Of a stretch of 64,000 bases of DNA, positions 13,076 to 23,629 are shown piece by piece; position 1 is the stretch's first letter; every line of letters starts with the position of its first letter. Position numbers and translations under genes: made by a program. The stretch lies in contig JAJEKV010000155.1 of assembly GCA_021234155.1 (NCBI GenBank), positions 1,106,995 through 1,170,994 of the forward strand, given 5' to 3'. Under the pieces are notes generated by a model. That model was not told the DNA's origin. It searched no databases and saw only the letters and a list, made by a program, of their open reading frames with translations. Source of the DNA: Isoetes taiwanensis. Its lineage: Eukaryota > Streptophyta > Lycopodiopsida > Isoetales > Isoetaceae.

Positions 13076-14879
13076 CAACATATAATCCAGCCAATGTTAC
13101 ACTTATATCATAGGGCTATACTAAAATAAAAGGACTCTTGTTGAAATTTCTACTCAATTACGTCTATTTCAAATCATATGAAATTAATGCTACAAGAAAG
13201 TTATTGCGACATTTTACCCATCATGTTATAGAGTTAAATAAAAGGGTGAGTTAGTCGAAATGCATGGCGTGCTCCATATTATATGCATTAAAAGACTTGT
13301 AGTTTGTACTCTTTGAAATACAACAAAAGCATGTTTTATTTGTGCAGCAGATGTCAACCATGTCAATCATCCATGATAGGATCTCGATCACCTTTCCATA
13401 ATGATATCTTATCAAATCAAACCTTTTGATGCTTGTGTTAATTGGGGGGTTTGAAATTTCTGGTAAAGAAATAGCTCTAGTAGTATACTTAAACCTCAAT
13501 GTTTCATATTTAGGACAATGCAAAATCATATATGTGAGATATGTCGATAGCCAGATATAACTTATGGACTTTGTTGCACAACAAATATCAATATACTATT
13601 GATTTGATATAACTTTTGCATTTTGTCTCTTCCATGCGAATGTGAGGAGTTGAATGTAAACACCGGGCATGTGTCAAAAAGGCAATTTATATGGTTAGTT
13701 GATATTTGTTTATATGCACATAAATCACATAAATAATTATCATGGCTGTGTTCGATAGAAAGCGATGCATGTATTTTACAAAAAAAGTGTAAAGTTATAA
13801 GTAGTCCAATAGGATGCAAGCAGACGTGGCAAGTCATAAAATTTTAGATTCAGGGGCTAACATGAGAAAGAAAGTATTGTGTGCAATGTGTAGTGAATGA
13901 AGTCCTACCTATGCATGTTTTACTAAAAAACTAAAACTAAAACTAGGTATTTGCTTGCCATCCCAGGGTGTCTCATGGCATTCTGGACATGGATCGAAAA
14001 TAGGGGGGTTTCTCCCCGAAAAATCCGGCCATCCTTAAAATTTTCCGATTAGATAAAAAGGTTTTGGCAATTTTCCGATTATTTTTGCAATCCAAAGAAA
14101 TCCGAAAAATAGGCTTCAAAAAATCCGAAAATCCGGTAATATCAAATGTGGGCGGCATTTTTCCTAGTTCGGTGGGCCACTAAATTCGAGCCCTGATTCT
14201 GATTCTGGACGGCAAAAGATTTGTTGGATTACTCATTTTTCTACTGTGGGACAATTCTTATAGCTAAATTACCACAAATATAGATAGACAGGGGGAATCT
14301 CACCAGATAAAAACCATTTACATTACAATTTGCCTTTCTACCTCCAATTGCATGTTGACACGTGGCAGTGATTCTTATGATTCTGTCAAAGACAGTGAAC
14401 GACAAATTCCGGGGAACCCTTGCAGCCTACCTGTTGAAATCAAGAATTTCCGATATAAAAAAATTATTACAAGTTTTCCGGTAAAAAACCATGGAATTCT
14501 TCACATTTTCCGGTTAGAAACTAGTTTTTTTGTTTAATGCTCCCTCCTAGCTTAAATTATGTAGGAAATTTACCTTTTTCTCTTTTTCTGTACAGGGTTT
14601 GTCGCTCACTGGTCAAAGAGTGTGTAAGAAATATTTTAAGAAGGCGACATTCTCATTCTCATGTGGAATGATTGTCGTATACAGAAAATACGCATTGCAC
14701 AGTTTTTATTTTTAATACGGGTTCAGATTCTTAGAAACCTGTTGGTCTTTACGAAGTCGTCGCTTGGTCTTGAGACGGACTTAGACTGGTTTCGCACAGG
14801 GGTTTCCGTTGCCGTATGTTATGGGGCCGAAATTTACTATAGATTGATCTCCGTTTGAACGGCAAAATACCATCCAGCA
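13076..14879. other. Unassigned AT-rich region
   Basis: No gene is recognised. Between 14000 and 14130 and again near 14440-14530 there are short direct repeats of TTTTCCG(A/G)TTAG type in A/T-rich DNA, probably remains of a small mobile element. Short minus-strand frames (13251-13529, 13562-13837) show nothing recognisable, although the latter has several Cys and His residues. Confidence 0.4.
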
Positions 14880-15468
14880 ATGAACTCGGAGGATGCTGGG
14901 CGCCCAGAAACCTTCCTGGTTTTAGGCGTCTTAGCATTCACAGCAACTTGCTTTGTGATATCCATGTATTGCTGCGCTGATTGGGCCAATTGGAGAATGA
15001 ACCGCCGCAGAGCAGCTATGCCTAATACGCATCAGCCGGAGCAGTTTTTGCCCTCTGCTTCAAAGGGTCTGGACCACTCTCAGATTCGAAGCATTCCCGT
15101 CTGTTTTTACAGGGCAGCTGATGAGCAAATCCGCGATATATTACGGTTCAACTCACCCTAATTGTCCCCTTTGCCGCTCCCAGATCCTTCAAAATGGTGA
15201 TGCTCTTGAAAACGGTGATGCTATTGTGATTTTACCACATGTTTCTGCAGCACCAGAAGGGCTGCAGGATTTTTGCCCTCAATTCACAGACATAAACCAA
15301 GATCAAGCCGCTCTGCCAGTCTTCTCGCCGGAATTTAGCCTTCCCAGACGAAGCACAGTGGATCATCTTATCCTGAACCATAAGTTGTTTAGGTATAAAT
15401 CAATGCCATGTTCAAGAGCTACTTCGGCATCTAACGGCCCTGCTTCTCTTGCAGCAGATTTAGTTTAG
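14880..15468 (+). pseudogene. ATL-type RING-H2 E3 ligase pseudogene (RING core deleted)
   Basis: The first frame (14880-15161) encodes a short N-terminus, one membrane segment (about residues 14-36, FLVLGVLAFTATCFVISMY), a basic stretch and then KGLDHSQIRSIPVCFY. That last segment is the GLD motif that precedes the RING-H2 domain in plant ATL ubiquitin ligases. In the family, a Cys/His RING of about 42 residues follows. Here it is missing: the sequence runs almost directly into THPNCPLCRSQI, the last two RING cysteines, in a different frame (15121-15468). The tail then continues for about 100 residues to a stop. The deletion removes six of eight zinc ligands and shifts the frame, so no active ligase can be made. 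ATL genes are normally single-exon, as here. The gene would have marked target proteins with ubiquitin at a membrane. Confidence 0.7.
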
Positions 15469-15658
15469 TTGTGGACGACAATGAACTTGATTTATCGACA
15501 TATATGTTCTTGTGGATTCCAGTCTAATTTGCACTACCTTGTACTGATGAAACTATACTGCACCAAAATCTAGTTCTAGTATCAAATTAGGACAATTGTT
15601 TACAGGCTCTGTTCTTTCTTTATGATAACATAAAATTGCACTCCCTTGCATCTTGCGT

Positions 15659-16039
15659 GGGTGAAAATAGAGTTACCCAGGTTTTGGTGATACTTCACAC
15701 GGCATCCCTTCAAAGGGAATCACCAAAATCACGTAACTGCGCAGTCACACTAACTGCGCCCAACCCTTACCCATTTTTTTGCTCAGTTGTTTGAGCATGG
15801 ATTTTTTTGACCGATCCAGCTCCAAATCGGTTCGAGTGACTTCCATTTGGGTCGGAATGAGAGCGATTAGAGGAGTTCAAGAGGGCAGAAAACTGCCCTC
15901 AAAATGCAGTAATTTGCGTTACTGCGCAAGTTTGGTCGAGTAAGTGATTCCACCGGACGGAATTTTGTTTGCTGTGATTTCCCCGAAAGGGATACTCTGC
16001 CAAGGTATCATCAAAACCAAGGTAACTCTATTTTCACCC
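15659..16039. mobile_element. MITE with long terminal inverted repeats
   Basis: The element starts GGGTGAAAATAGAGTTACCC and ends with GGTAACTCTATTTTCACCC. The inverted similarity extends about 75-100 bp inward, through GGTTTTGGTGATAC on the left and its imperfect complement on the right, to ACTGCGCA on both arms. The total is about 380 bp with no coding capacity. A small internal hairpin, GAGGGCAG-AAAA-CTGCCCTC, lies near 15881-15900. No clean target-site duplication was found. Family assignment is not possible from the ends alone. Confidence 0.75.
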
Positions 16040-16849
16040 CCTTCTAGTGATAGTTATTTGTTGCCAAGCATTTTGATGACCAACATCTACATCTTCCATT
16101 TTGAATCCTTAAATCATAGGCCTTGCAATTTATCACAATCTGACCACTCTCACCTGTTGGATCAATAAAGTTTTAAAATTGTGAAAAGGGACAAGTGTAC
16201 CATATGAAACTTGTCCTGAAGTTGTGAAAAGAGACAAGTATACTAGATGAAACTTGGGGTATGATATATTCTACCATATTATAACAAACTAATCTAACAA
16301 TTATGTCTTTACCACATGGCACATCTAACATAACCAGGCCTCCAGATTAGATTTTGCTTAAATTGGTAAAATGCCGTGTTATATTGCTACATACCGGATT
16401 TTTCAGAAAATACCCTCTAATTTGCCGGATTTAACAAGTATTTTATAAAATTTTGAGCAGAAATTTTTCGGCATATATTTCAGAGCCCTGAACATAACTT
16501 CTGATCATTTTTCTCCCTATTTGCTCTGTTTTGCCGGGCGAACGACTCATAGAGGCTCCTCTATCTATCTATTCTACCTGCAAAATGCATCCTCTATTGG
16601 CAATGAAGCACTGACAATAGATAGGCTATCGTTTTTTCCAGGTATTCTAAAAATTCCCCAAAAGCCCTTAACATATTTTATTTTTTCCCATATTTCATCA
16701 GTTTCTGCCCAATTTCTTCAGAGAAAATTTTGCAACCAATTTTTTTTCCACAGAATCAGCCTCTCTGGTGCTTTCGGTGGTGCTTGCACTCTGGGACTTC
16801 AACGGTGCCAGCATTTTTTGGCAAGGTCCTTATTCAAGTTCCAATCTGC
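16040..16849. other. Unassigned region
   Basis: No recognised gene is present. An open frame at 16521-16928 overlaps the transposase relic in another frame and lacks a recognisable domain itself. The 16390-16480 stretch resembles the TTTCCGG-type repeats near 14000. Confidence 0.35.
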
Positions 16850-17150
16850 AAATTCTAGCATTGCCTTGTGGTTATGCAATTGTTGCTATTCTTTTCTGAC
16901 GACAACATCAGTGCTTTATACCATCTAGGTTACTGGTTGAGCTCGTTTTGCTATTTATATGTTGGTGCTATTTATCCACCATATATTAAACTTCTTGAAA
17001 ATAATCAAATGCTACCCCCTACAACACGTCATCCTCCTAACAGGCCTAAAAGGAAGCGACATAGGACAGAAGATATGGATAGAGAAAGGTGTGTGTACAA
17101 GTGAACACATGTGGTAATGGTGGCCGTAATAAAGTACAGTTGCGGAAATC
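16850..17150 (+). pseudogene. MuDR-type (MULE) transposase C-terminal relic
   Basis: Three consecutive pieces match the end of MuDR-type transposases. PCGYAIVAI (about 16863-16890) matches the SWIM zinc-finger end 'PC.HAI..I', with His replaced by Tyr. YVGAIYPPYIKL follows at 16960-17000. LPPTTRHPPNRPKRKRH (about 17010-17060) matches the 'PP..R..GRPKK.R' linker, and then KC..CGNGGRNK with one base disturbed is a zinc-knuckle start (about 17098-17135). A frame change is needed after PCGYAIVAI and another at the knuckle. The catalytic domain and terminal inverted repeats are not seen, so only a fragment remains. Confidence 0.6.
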
Positions 17151-17837
17151 CTATTAGATATTTCCATTGCATATTTTATCATAATGTGATGTTTTGAAAT
17201 TTATTTTGCAAATTATTGTGATCTGTACAGAATAATCATATGTTGTGAAAATGTGCTTTTTGGTGATTTTTAAAATACAAAGAGCTAATGGAAAAAATAT
17301 TTCAGAATTACGGGCATGTTGGAAATTTCAAAAATATGAATGGCATTTGGGAATTAAGTCAACAATAAGGTTATTTTCATAAATTTCCCTTATATGTTTT
17401 CTGATTCCATCTGTGAAGCTTGTATTTTTTGGGCTCTATTTTCATTTCAAGCAAAAACAAGAGGCTCCCAGTTTCGCGTCGTCTGAGCTCGACCATGCAT
17501 AGAATTTATGCATAGAGCTCTGCTTCTGTTGCCCGCTTTGAGATTGGCAGCCTAAACTTCTACCATAATTTTCAACCTGATTCAGTAGAGTTTTGTTTTC
17601 TAAAATAGGACTTTCTATATCTTAGATTGAATCCAGTGAGACATTTGCAAAATCTAAAAAGGTTGAAAAATCTGTTTGATGCTTTGAAACTTCAAAACAA
17701 GCTTCTGCAGGCAATAGATTTCCATCTGAATAAAAAACCAGTGATGGCATCATAAATACGGGTCTTTTGCTAGAGTAGATCTATTGATTTGAGAATCTTA
17801 TCAAATCTGCAACAAGCTTAGATAAATTGCTAGCTTA
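17151..17837. other. Unassigned AT-rich region
   Basis: No open frame, repeat or RNA gene is recognised between the transposase relic and the hairpin at 17838. Confidence 0.4.
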
Positions 17838-17945
17838 TGATTTAAGGAGGACAACCTCTTCCTCTCGAGCGTCATGCAAAATAGGCCTCGAGGTTTATTT
17901 TGCATAAACCCATCGAGGAGGAGGTTAACCTCCTCTTAAATCATG
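17838..17945. repeat. Long imperfect hairpin
   Basis: The left arm runs from GATTTAAGGAGG to TGCAAAATA and the right arm from TATTTTGCATAAACCC to CCTCCTCTTAAATC. They are inverted copies of about 45 bp around a spacer of about 14 bp (GGCCTCGAGGTTTA, itself partly palindromic). It may be a very small MITE or a hairpin remnant of a larger element. The word GCAATTTATCA follows it at 17951 and also occurs at 16127. Confidence 0.65.
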
Positions 17946-18139
17946 GGTCTTGCAATTTATCAAGATCCAACCAGATCCCAATATCCCGAGCTATTGGATC
18001 AAACATAGGTTATAATATGGAATTTTAGGTAGCTAAAGATTATCGAGATAGTCTATAGAAGATTACGTTGTCACATTACAACCGTCCATTTTTTCCCCTA
18101 TTTCCGTTGATCCATCATTGACTTTGATTTCAGCCATTG

Positions 18140-18816
18140 CCTTTATAGTTTTTATCCATTGACTTTGACTTTGAGCCATTGGCTTGAATTTCTAGCAAGT
18201 GACTTGAGATTTAGCCTTTGACTTTGACTTATTCCACTTTGACTTGTCAAAAGTCTTGTCCCGAGCCTCTTCTCTGCCATACAAATTGGGCGAGCGGCCA
18301 ATTTGAGAGGTCAAAAGTCATAAGCTCAACCAAATTTGCGGTGACTCAGATTGCTTTCTGACTCTATTGCTTTGTTTCCCTTTCAAAAATTCCCACAAGA
18401 GTTTTGTAGAATTGAATATCCCATCCATTGGGTTAAACCCCTCCATACTTCACTAAGAGCAGCATCATGAGGCTCTACTTTCACTCTTTTCCCTTTCCCT
18501 TTCATTTCTGCGCCCCTGCCAGCGACTTGCATCTAAATACTATAGCCATGACGACCCAGTGGCCCCAACCCCAACCCGCGAACGCGTGCTGGATGGTGGC
18601 TTAGACCCTAAAATTCCACAATTCTCACAGAGTTAATACCGTGATGGCAACATGGCAACCATCCACTGTAGTCATTGCCGTGACGGCACATGTATACCAT
18701 GCTTGATTTGGGGGAGCACATCGACAAGCCCCCCTCCGCACCGAATATGTAGTAAAGACAAGATCTAAAAATCTACCATGGGAGAGAAGCCCGCAGCGCT
18801 CAAGCAATAAACTTGG
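18140..18816 (+). repeat. Fragment of an older element, left of the chromovirus
   Basis: The sequence 18140-18640 is homologous to 35610-36045. Both carry the series CCATTGACTTTGACTT, GACTTGAG, then AATTTGAGAGGTCAAAAGTC, a pyrimidine-rich stretch, and an ATGACGAC(T)CCAGTGG start that could open a short gag-like frame (MTTPV/MTTQW). The copies lie on opposite sides of the 16-kb LTR element. This suggests the latter inserted into, or beside, a pre-existing retroelement or a cluster of its fragments. Confidence 0.6.
18812..18816 (+). repeat. Target-site duplication, left
   Basis: CTTGG immediately precedes the TGACG start of the 5' LTR and is repeated at 34843-34847. Confidence 0.75.
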
Positions 18817-20482
18817 TGACGCTCCAAGACAAAGATACCTCAGACGTATACCATACCGCCGCTTTCACGCCGCATACCCCCACTCCCTGGCCGACGCGGT
18901 AATGCTTGGCATGGTGAATTTTGCGCGGTAGCCCTAAGTAACTTGCCGTAAATATTGCAGTAACTATTAACGCGGCACATTTTCCAACGCATACTACTTT
19001 AACGCCGCACACATTTCCGCTGATACTTCATGCTAAGTGGGCTACACCCATAGGTGCAATTAATGTGCCATTTTCCAATGTACACATTAATGTGGGCACA
19101 CATTTACGTGGTGCACATTCGGGGCCACCTAGCCCTTAAAGGCAAGGGCCCATTTCTAATTATCCCATATGCCAAAAAGTGGGATAATTGGAAACCCTAG
19201 CTAACCCTCTTGTCTATATAGGGTATAAAAGAAACCCTAACTAGCCCATTTTTGATTTTAGGGTTTAGAACTGCTTTGGCCGGCCCCAATGTACCAAAAC
19301 CGTGATCCTCGTGACCGCCTGAGAATGTGATCCTTAGTTTTGATTCAGCCGCCTCAGCCAGGATGGTCGAAAGCTCAGTCAAGAGGAGCCCCTCAAGGAT
19401 TGTATTTATTAAATTAGATAGTCTAAACCTATTTTAGTCATTGAATCAAGAGGGTTTAGCCTATTAAATTGTCCATAGCAAAAATTCTCTAGGATCTCTA
19501 GGATAGCGTGATTCTAACTAAAGAACCTAACTCTATGTTGTAGATTAGATCTAGTTCTTTAGTTCTCTCGTGGAAGTATATGGATGATACCCTACAACTC
19601 CTTGTATTGGAAGGGGGTAGAGACCTAAAGCTTTGTAGTTGATGCTCCTAGAGTAGCCTCTCTAGCACATCAGGATCTCTACCAGGCACAAGAGCCACAC
19701 CGGATGTGGGTGAAGGCCGACCGCTAAGAAGGAGGTTCATGTCCCACTCTTGAACGATCCCTCCGGTGTGTAAAGCCTACTCAAGGATCATTGTGACTAG
19801 GTCCAATATTTTGCCACCTGCAGGGCGCAGGCATGGGCCTCTATTAACTGCGGAAGTGGTGTTCACTTTCCGTTGGTTCAACACACCCGCAAAGGCCCTC
19901 TAGCTCACCTTGAGTCATGTAGATCTCCTCGAGGGAGTGATCCCCACCGCCCCATCGAACTGGAAGATGAGCCCGTGAATAGGCCCTTGGCTATGCATCC
20001 ACCGCTACCGTCCCTACACTCTTCGCACTCACTCAAAGTAAAAAGGTGAGGTGGATGGAGTGGACAACTTAAGCCATAGTTCATATGCCACCCAAACTAC
20101 TGGGCTACATGAATCTCCGGCCTCGCACGAATCCTCCGGGAGACCCAAGCCGCCGCTATCCCTTTTTGAGTCCGAGCCTTGGGTAGGATTCCCTATGTGA
20201 AGTGCTTCGGGATCTTTGTCTATGCAGATATGTGGAGGACCATCCTTCGCGGATGGTCATGTGATGTTGATGTATGTGCTAATGACGTATGTTTACGCTT
20301 CTTCCGCAGCCTAGGTAGGCCCCTCAGGGAGACGGTGTAATGACTCCTTCCACTCTTCCCAATCGAACCAGCCACCGCTGGGTAAAGGTCATGGAGGCCC
20401 CATTAGCATGGGTCGGTATGGGGATGAACTTCCTCGCTTGTATACTCAAGTGAGGGCACCGTATAACAGTAGGGGACTATAG
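18817..20482 (+). repeat. 5' LTR of the chromovirus
   Basis: The LTR begins TGACGCTCCAAGACAAAG and is colinear with 33171-34842. A TATA box (TCTATATAGGGTATAAAAG, about 19213) lies between two AAACCCTA(A) telo-box-like motifs, a frequent plant promoter arrangement. Upstream are duplicated blocks with GTGCACATTTTCCAATG. Its 3' edge is placed just before the primer site at 20483; the last bases differ from the 3' LTR, so the edge is uncertain by a few bases. Many differences from the 3' LTR involve CG-rich words in this copy. Confidence 0.85.
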
Positions 20483-20500
20483 TGGTATCGAGTTATGCTC
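20483..20500 (+). promoter_or_regulatory. Primer binding site (initiator Met tRNA-like)
   Basis: TGGTATCGAGTTATG begins directly after the 5' LTR and resembles the common plant gypsy site TGGTATCAGAGCCATG. It would prime minus-strand DNA synthesis from the 3' end of initiator tRNA-Met. Two small differences from the consensus are present. Confidence 0.6.
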
Positions 20501-23500
20501 CGGAGACCAAGAGCAGAGACCGCCATGTTCCCAAAGAGCACTAACTTGATGTGATCCTTGGGAAACCCTAAAATGTAGAAATTTTTTCATTTTTGCAGTT
20601 ATGCTAAGCTAGTAATGCTTAAAATGAATAAAAATGTAAAAAAGACTAAAAATTGGTGAGCCAACATCCAAAAGTGTAGGACCCCACACGCCACGCCGCA
20701 CGCATCAGATTCCTCGCAACCCAACAGGGGCTTAACGTAGGAGATATCTGGCCATACACCAAAGTTAAATTATGAAATAACTTGATAATTCTAAATGCTT
20801 AAGAATCAAAGAGAATTAGTATGTTATATGTTAATTTAATAGTGGTTCATTCATAACTACACTGCTGCGCTGTGACAGCATTTTGAGATCAACGCGACTG
20901 GCGAACGGTGAGACCTTGGGTTTAATTAGGGTGTTTTAGATGCTTTAGACAACCTGTGGTTTAAAAAGTTGACCTAAATTTGACCCTATAACAGACTGAC
21001 TTCCCATTTTCGTTCTTCTTAGAATCCTCGGCCCCGAGTTGGCATGATCTTCGGGCGCTTAAATTGCTGCATCGGCTGTAAAACCGTGAAATGATGGCCC
21101 GCATAAAATGTGACCGGCCTCTAAGCCTCGCTGTGGGAGCGACCCCTCCAGCCAAATGCTCCTGTGATCTTCTGAGAATCCTTCAAGAACGCTTCTCCAA
21201 GAAGGCTTAATCTTCGCCGAGCGAGGAAGCAGGGATCTTAATCGAGCCACCGCATGTGAGCTCCTTAGGAGGACGACCTACCGGGATGTCATGCACCAAA
21301 TCCCCGAGGAGATCGCGACAAGAGGAGGGAAGAAGCGGCGTTTAGGAGCAAACTCCCCGCAGGAAGAGCAAGGAAGAGAGGAGCAAACAACAAACTCACC
21401 CCATGAAGAGGGGCCGACCTTGCACGCCTGCCTACAAGTATGAAGCCAAAGAGCGCCACGGAGCAAGAGGACAAAGAGTCGAAGACGCACCACCACGTAC
21501 CACGTCCAAGAAGAGGAAGGCCAAAGTCAGAAGGCGGTGCAAAAGGAAACCTGTAAAGGCCTGAAGCGAAAGTGTTGGTCCCAGCCATCAACGAGCCAGC
21601 CAGAGAGGAGACTCTCGCCTACTACCGACGACCGTGGATGAGGGACTACGCGGCTCAAGCAGAGGGAGTGTTCTCAAAACCCCTACTGGAGAGGAAGAGG
21701 AAGAGCAGTGTAGCCCAAGAACAAGAGAGGCTGGGATGTTTACGGCCCCCACCTTCCGGGACGGGATAGGTTAGTTCCCGACCAACGGAGAAGGAGGATA
21801 GACCCTATAAAGGTCTATCAAGAGAATTGGGAACACAACTCCCATGGAGAAGTGGACGCATACAATGCCTACTCCCTGTGGAGCATCATGAGTATCACCG
21901 GCTGAGTACCCCCAAAGGGGACCGGGCTTTCACCGCCTACCCGTGCCCAAGCTGTAAGCTGCGAGTAAAGAAGAAGAAGCTAGAAGACAGAGTCTCTGGC
22001 GAGATCCGCCACTTCCGTGGCGAGTTACTTCTGGACTTGATCCCCCTCGCCGCTCCAACGCTGGTTCGTGAAGCTCATGCAAGAATACAACACCATATGC
22101 GCAGTAATGCATTTAAATGTTGCTGCGCTTGGCCAGAGGCAAATGAGGCAAAAATAAAGGCAAAAGATTTTTGAAGATTCAAATCTACCGTGATGGTGCA
22201 CGCTAAGAGGGTTACCCTCATGAGGCGGTGATATATCTTACAGTACAACAAGTGAGAACGCTTCTCGAGACTTTGTAAATAATCAAAAAATTTTGTTAAT
22301 ATAAAGAATTTTTTTGTAAAAGTAAAGTGTCAAACCTTGTTTAAATAAGTTAAGATATCGTATCCCTAGCTTTTGTTTTAATTAAATTGAGCTTTGAGCA
22401 ATTGAGACGATAAGTCTCACACATCACAGCCAGATTGCATTTTGAGATTCTCAAATTCCGTCAAGAACGCGGTGAGACCATGCCCAAAAAACACCAAACA
22501 ACCCAAATCGACCTCAAATAAGGGGTCAATTCTACTTAACTCATGATTAGTGGAATCATGTGCCCTTTAGATCACTTAAATTGAGTAAGCCTAGCCCACT
22601 AGGGACTCCATAAAACTGACACGCCGCCAGATGCAAAATGAGATTCTCAAAATCTGGCCTCATGCACCTGTGAGACGACCTCGTACTCATTTCTTCTACC
22701 AAATGATCTCCAAATTGTACAATAGGTTCAAAGAGTTGTTCTTAAAGCATGCTCAAACCCTAGAAATAGCTCCTCGAACTTGCAATTGCATCCTTTAATA
22801 GATCAGAATTGCCTAATCTCAAGAATTTAGGTCAATTCAAAATTAGGTTTTCCCCAATCTATAAATAAGTTCCCCATTTCCTCATTTAGCACCCCGCAAA
22901 ATTGCTCCACCGCTAAAGCATCTTCCAAAATTCCCTCGGGAGGCGCTTCGCAACTGCTTGATACTCCCTTCGCTAGATCAATGGCCACCGCCGACTGGCG
23001 ATGGTACAAGGCTCCATGTCGCCGCAGGCTGAAGGCCAACTACATCTTCCAAGTCTCAAAAGAAATTGACATCCAAGTTACTAAATGCAACCCCAAAGAT
23101 ATAGGTAGGTGCTAGTGTAATCTCAAGCCAGTGGTAACCTCCCTTGTCTGCCCTCGCATGATACCTTCGCTCCCCGCCCATCCCTTCATAGCCTTGGGCC
23201 ATGTCCCCAACATCGCCAAGTACTAACAATAAGGCTAGAGGTTTGCCCACGGCATGGTCCTACGTACCAACAGACTACAAGTACTCTCTTACACCGCAGT
23301 CTCCTAGCTTTCATCTTCTTATCCCACCGCTACCATGACCCAGAGGGCCCGACTGACGTGGTACCCTGCGGCCGATTACCTCATGGCATCGGGAGACAGA
23401 GCTGGGCTCTTTCCTTGCAGGCAAGATACCTTCTTGAGACTCCTCTCACAAGCCCCTTTCCCCAAAGGAAGGGAGTCTGGAAAGCATGTCAAGGCAGGGG

Positions 23501-23629
23501 ATTTAACTCCCCATCTCCTGCATGGTCCCCTGTGAGCATGGCTGCAGAGAACTCCATGCAAAGTTTTGATGTGTTAGTCTCCGCCTGACGGGGCTGAGAT
23601 GTAAACCCCACCAAACCCTAGGGTTGTGA
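20501..23629 (+). other. Non-coding leader of the chromovirus, first part
   Basis: No gag domain can be read here. Frames of 60-115 codons (for example 21572-21769 and 21827-22174 on plus) are rich in Arg, Lys and Glu but match no family I know. The stretch has repeated TTGAGATTCTCAAA(A)T words (22441, 22640) and looks like non-coding filler. It could also be a nested, unrecognised insertion. Confidence 0.5.

Noticed and set aside
18817-20482. Independent gene in the LTR-like region
   Set aside because: It is colinear with 33171-34842 and flanked by a target duplication, so it is an LTR; its short frames are not shared between the two copies.
21572-22174. Possible gag gene near the 5' end of the chromovirus
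   Set aside because: The frames are short and have no gag or zinc-knuckle motif; a recognisable gag core lies at 28.2 kb instead.
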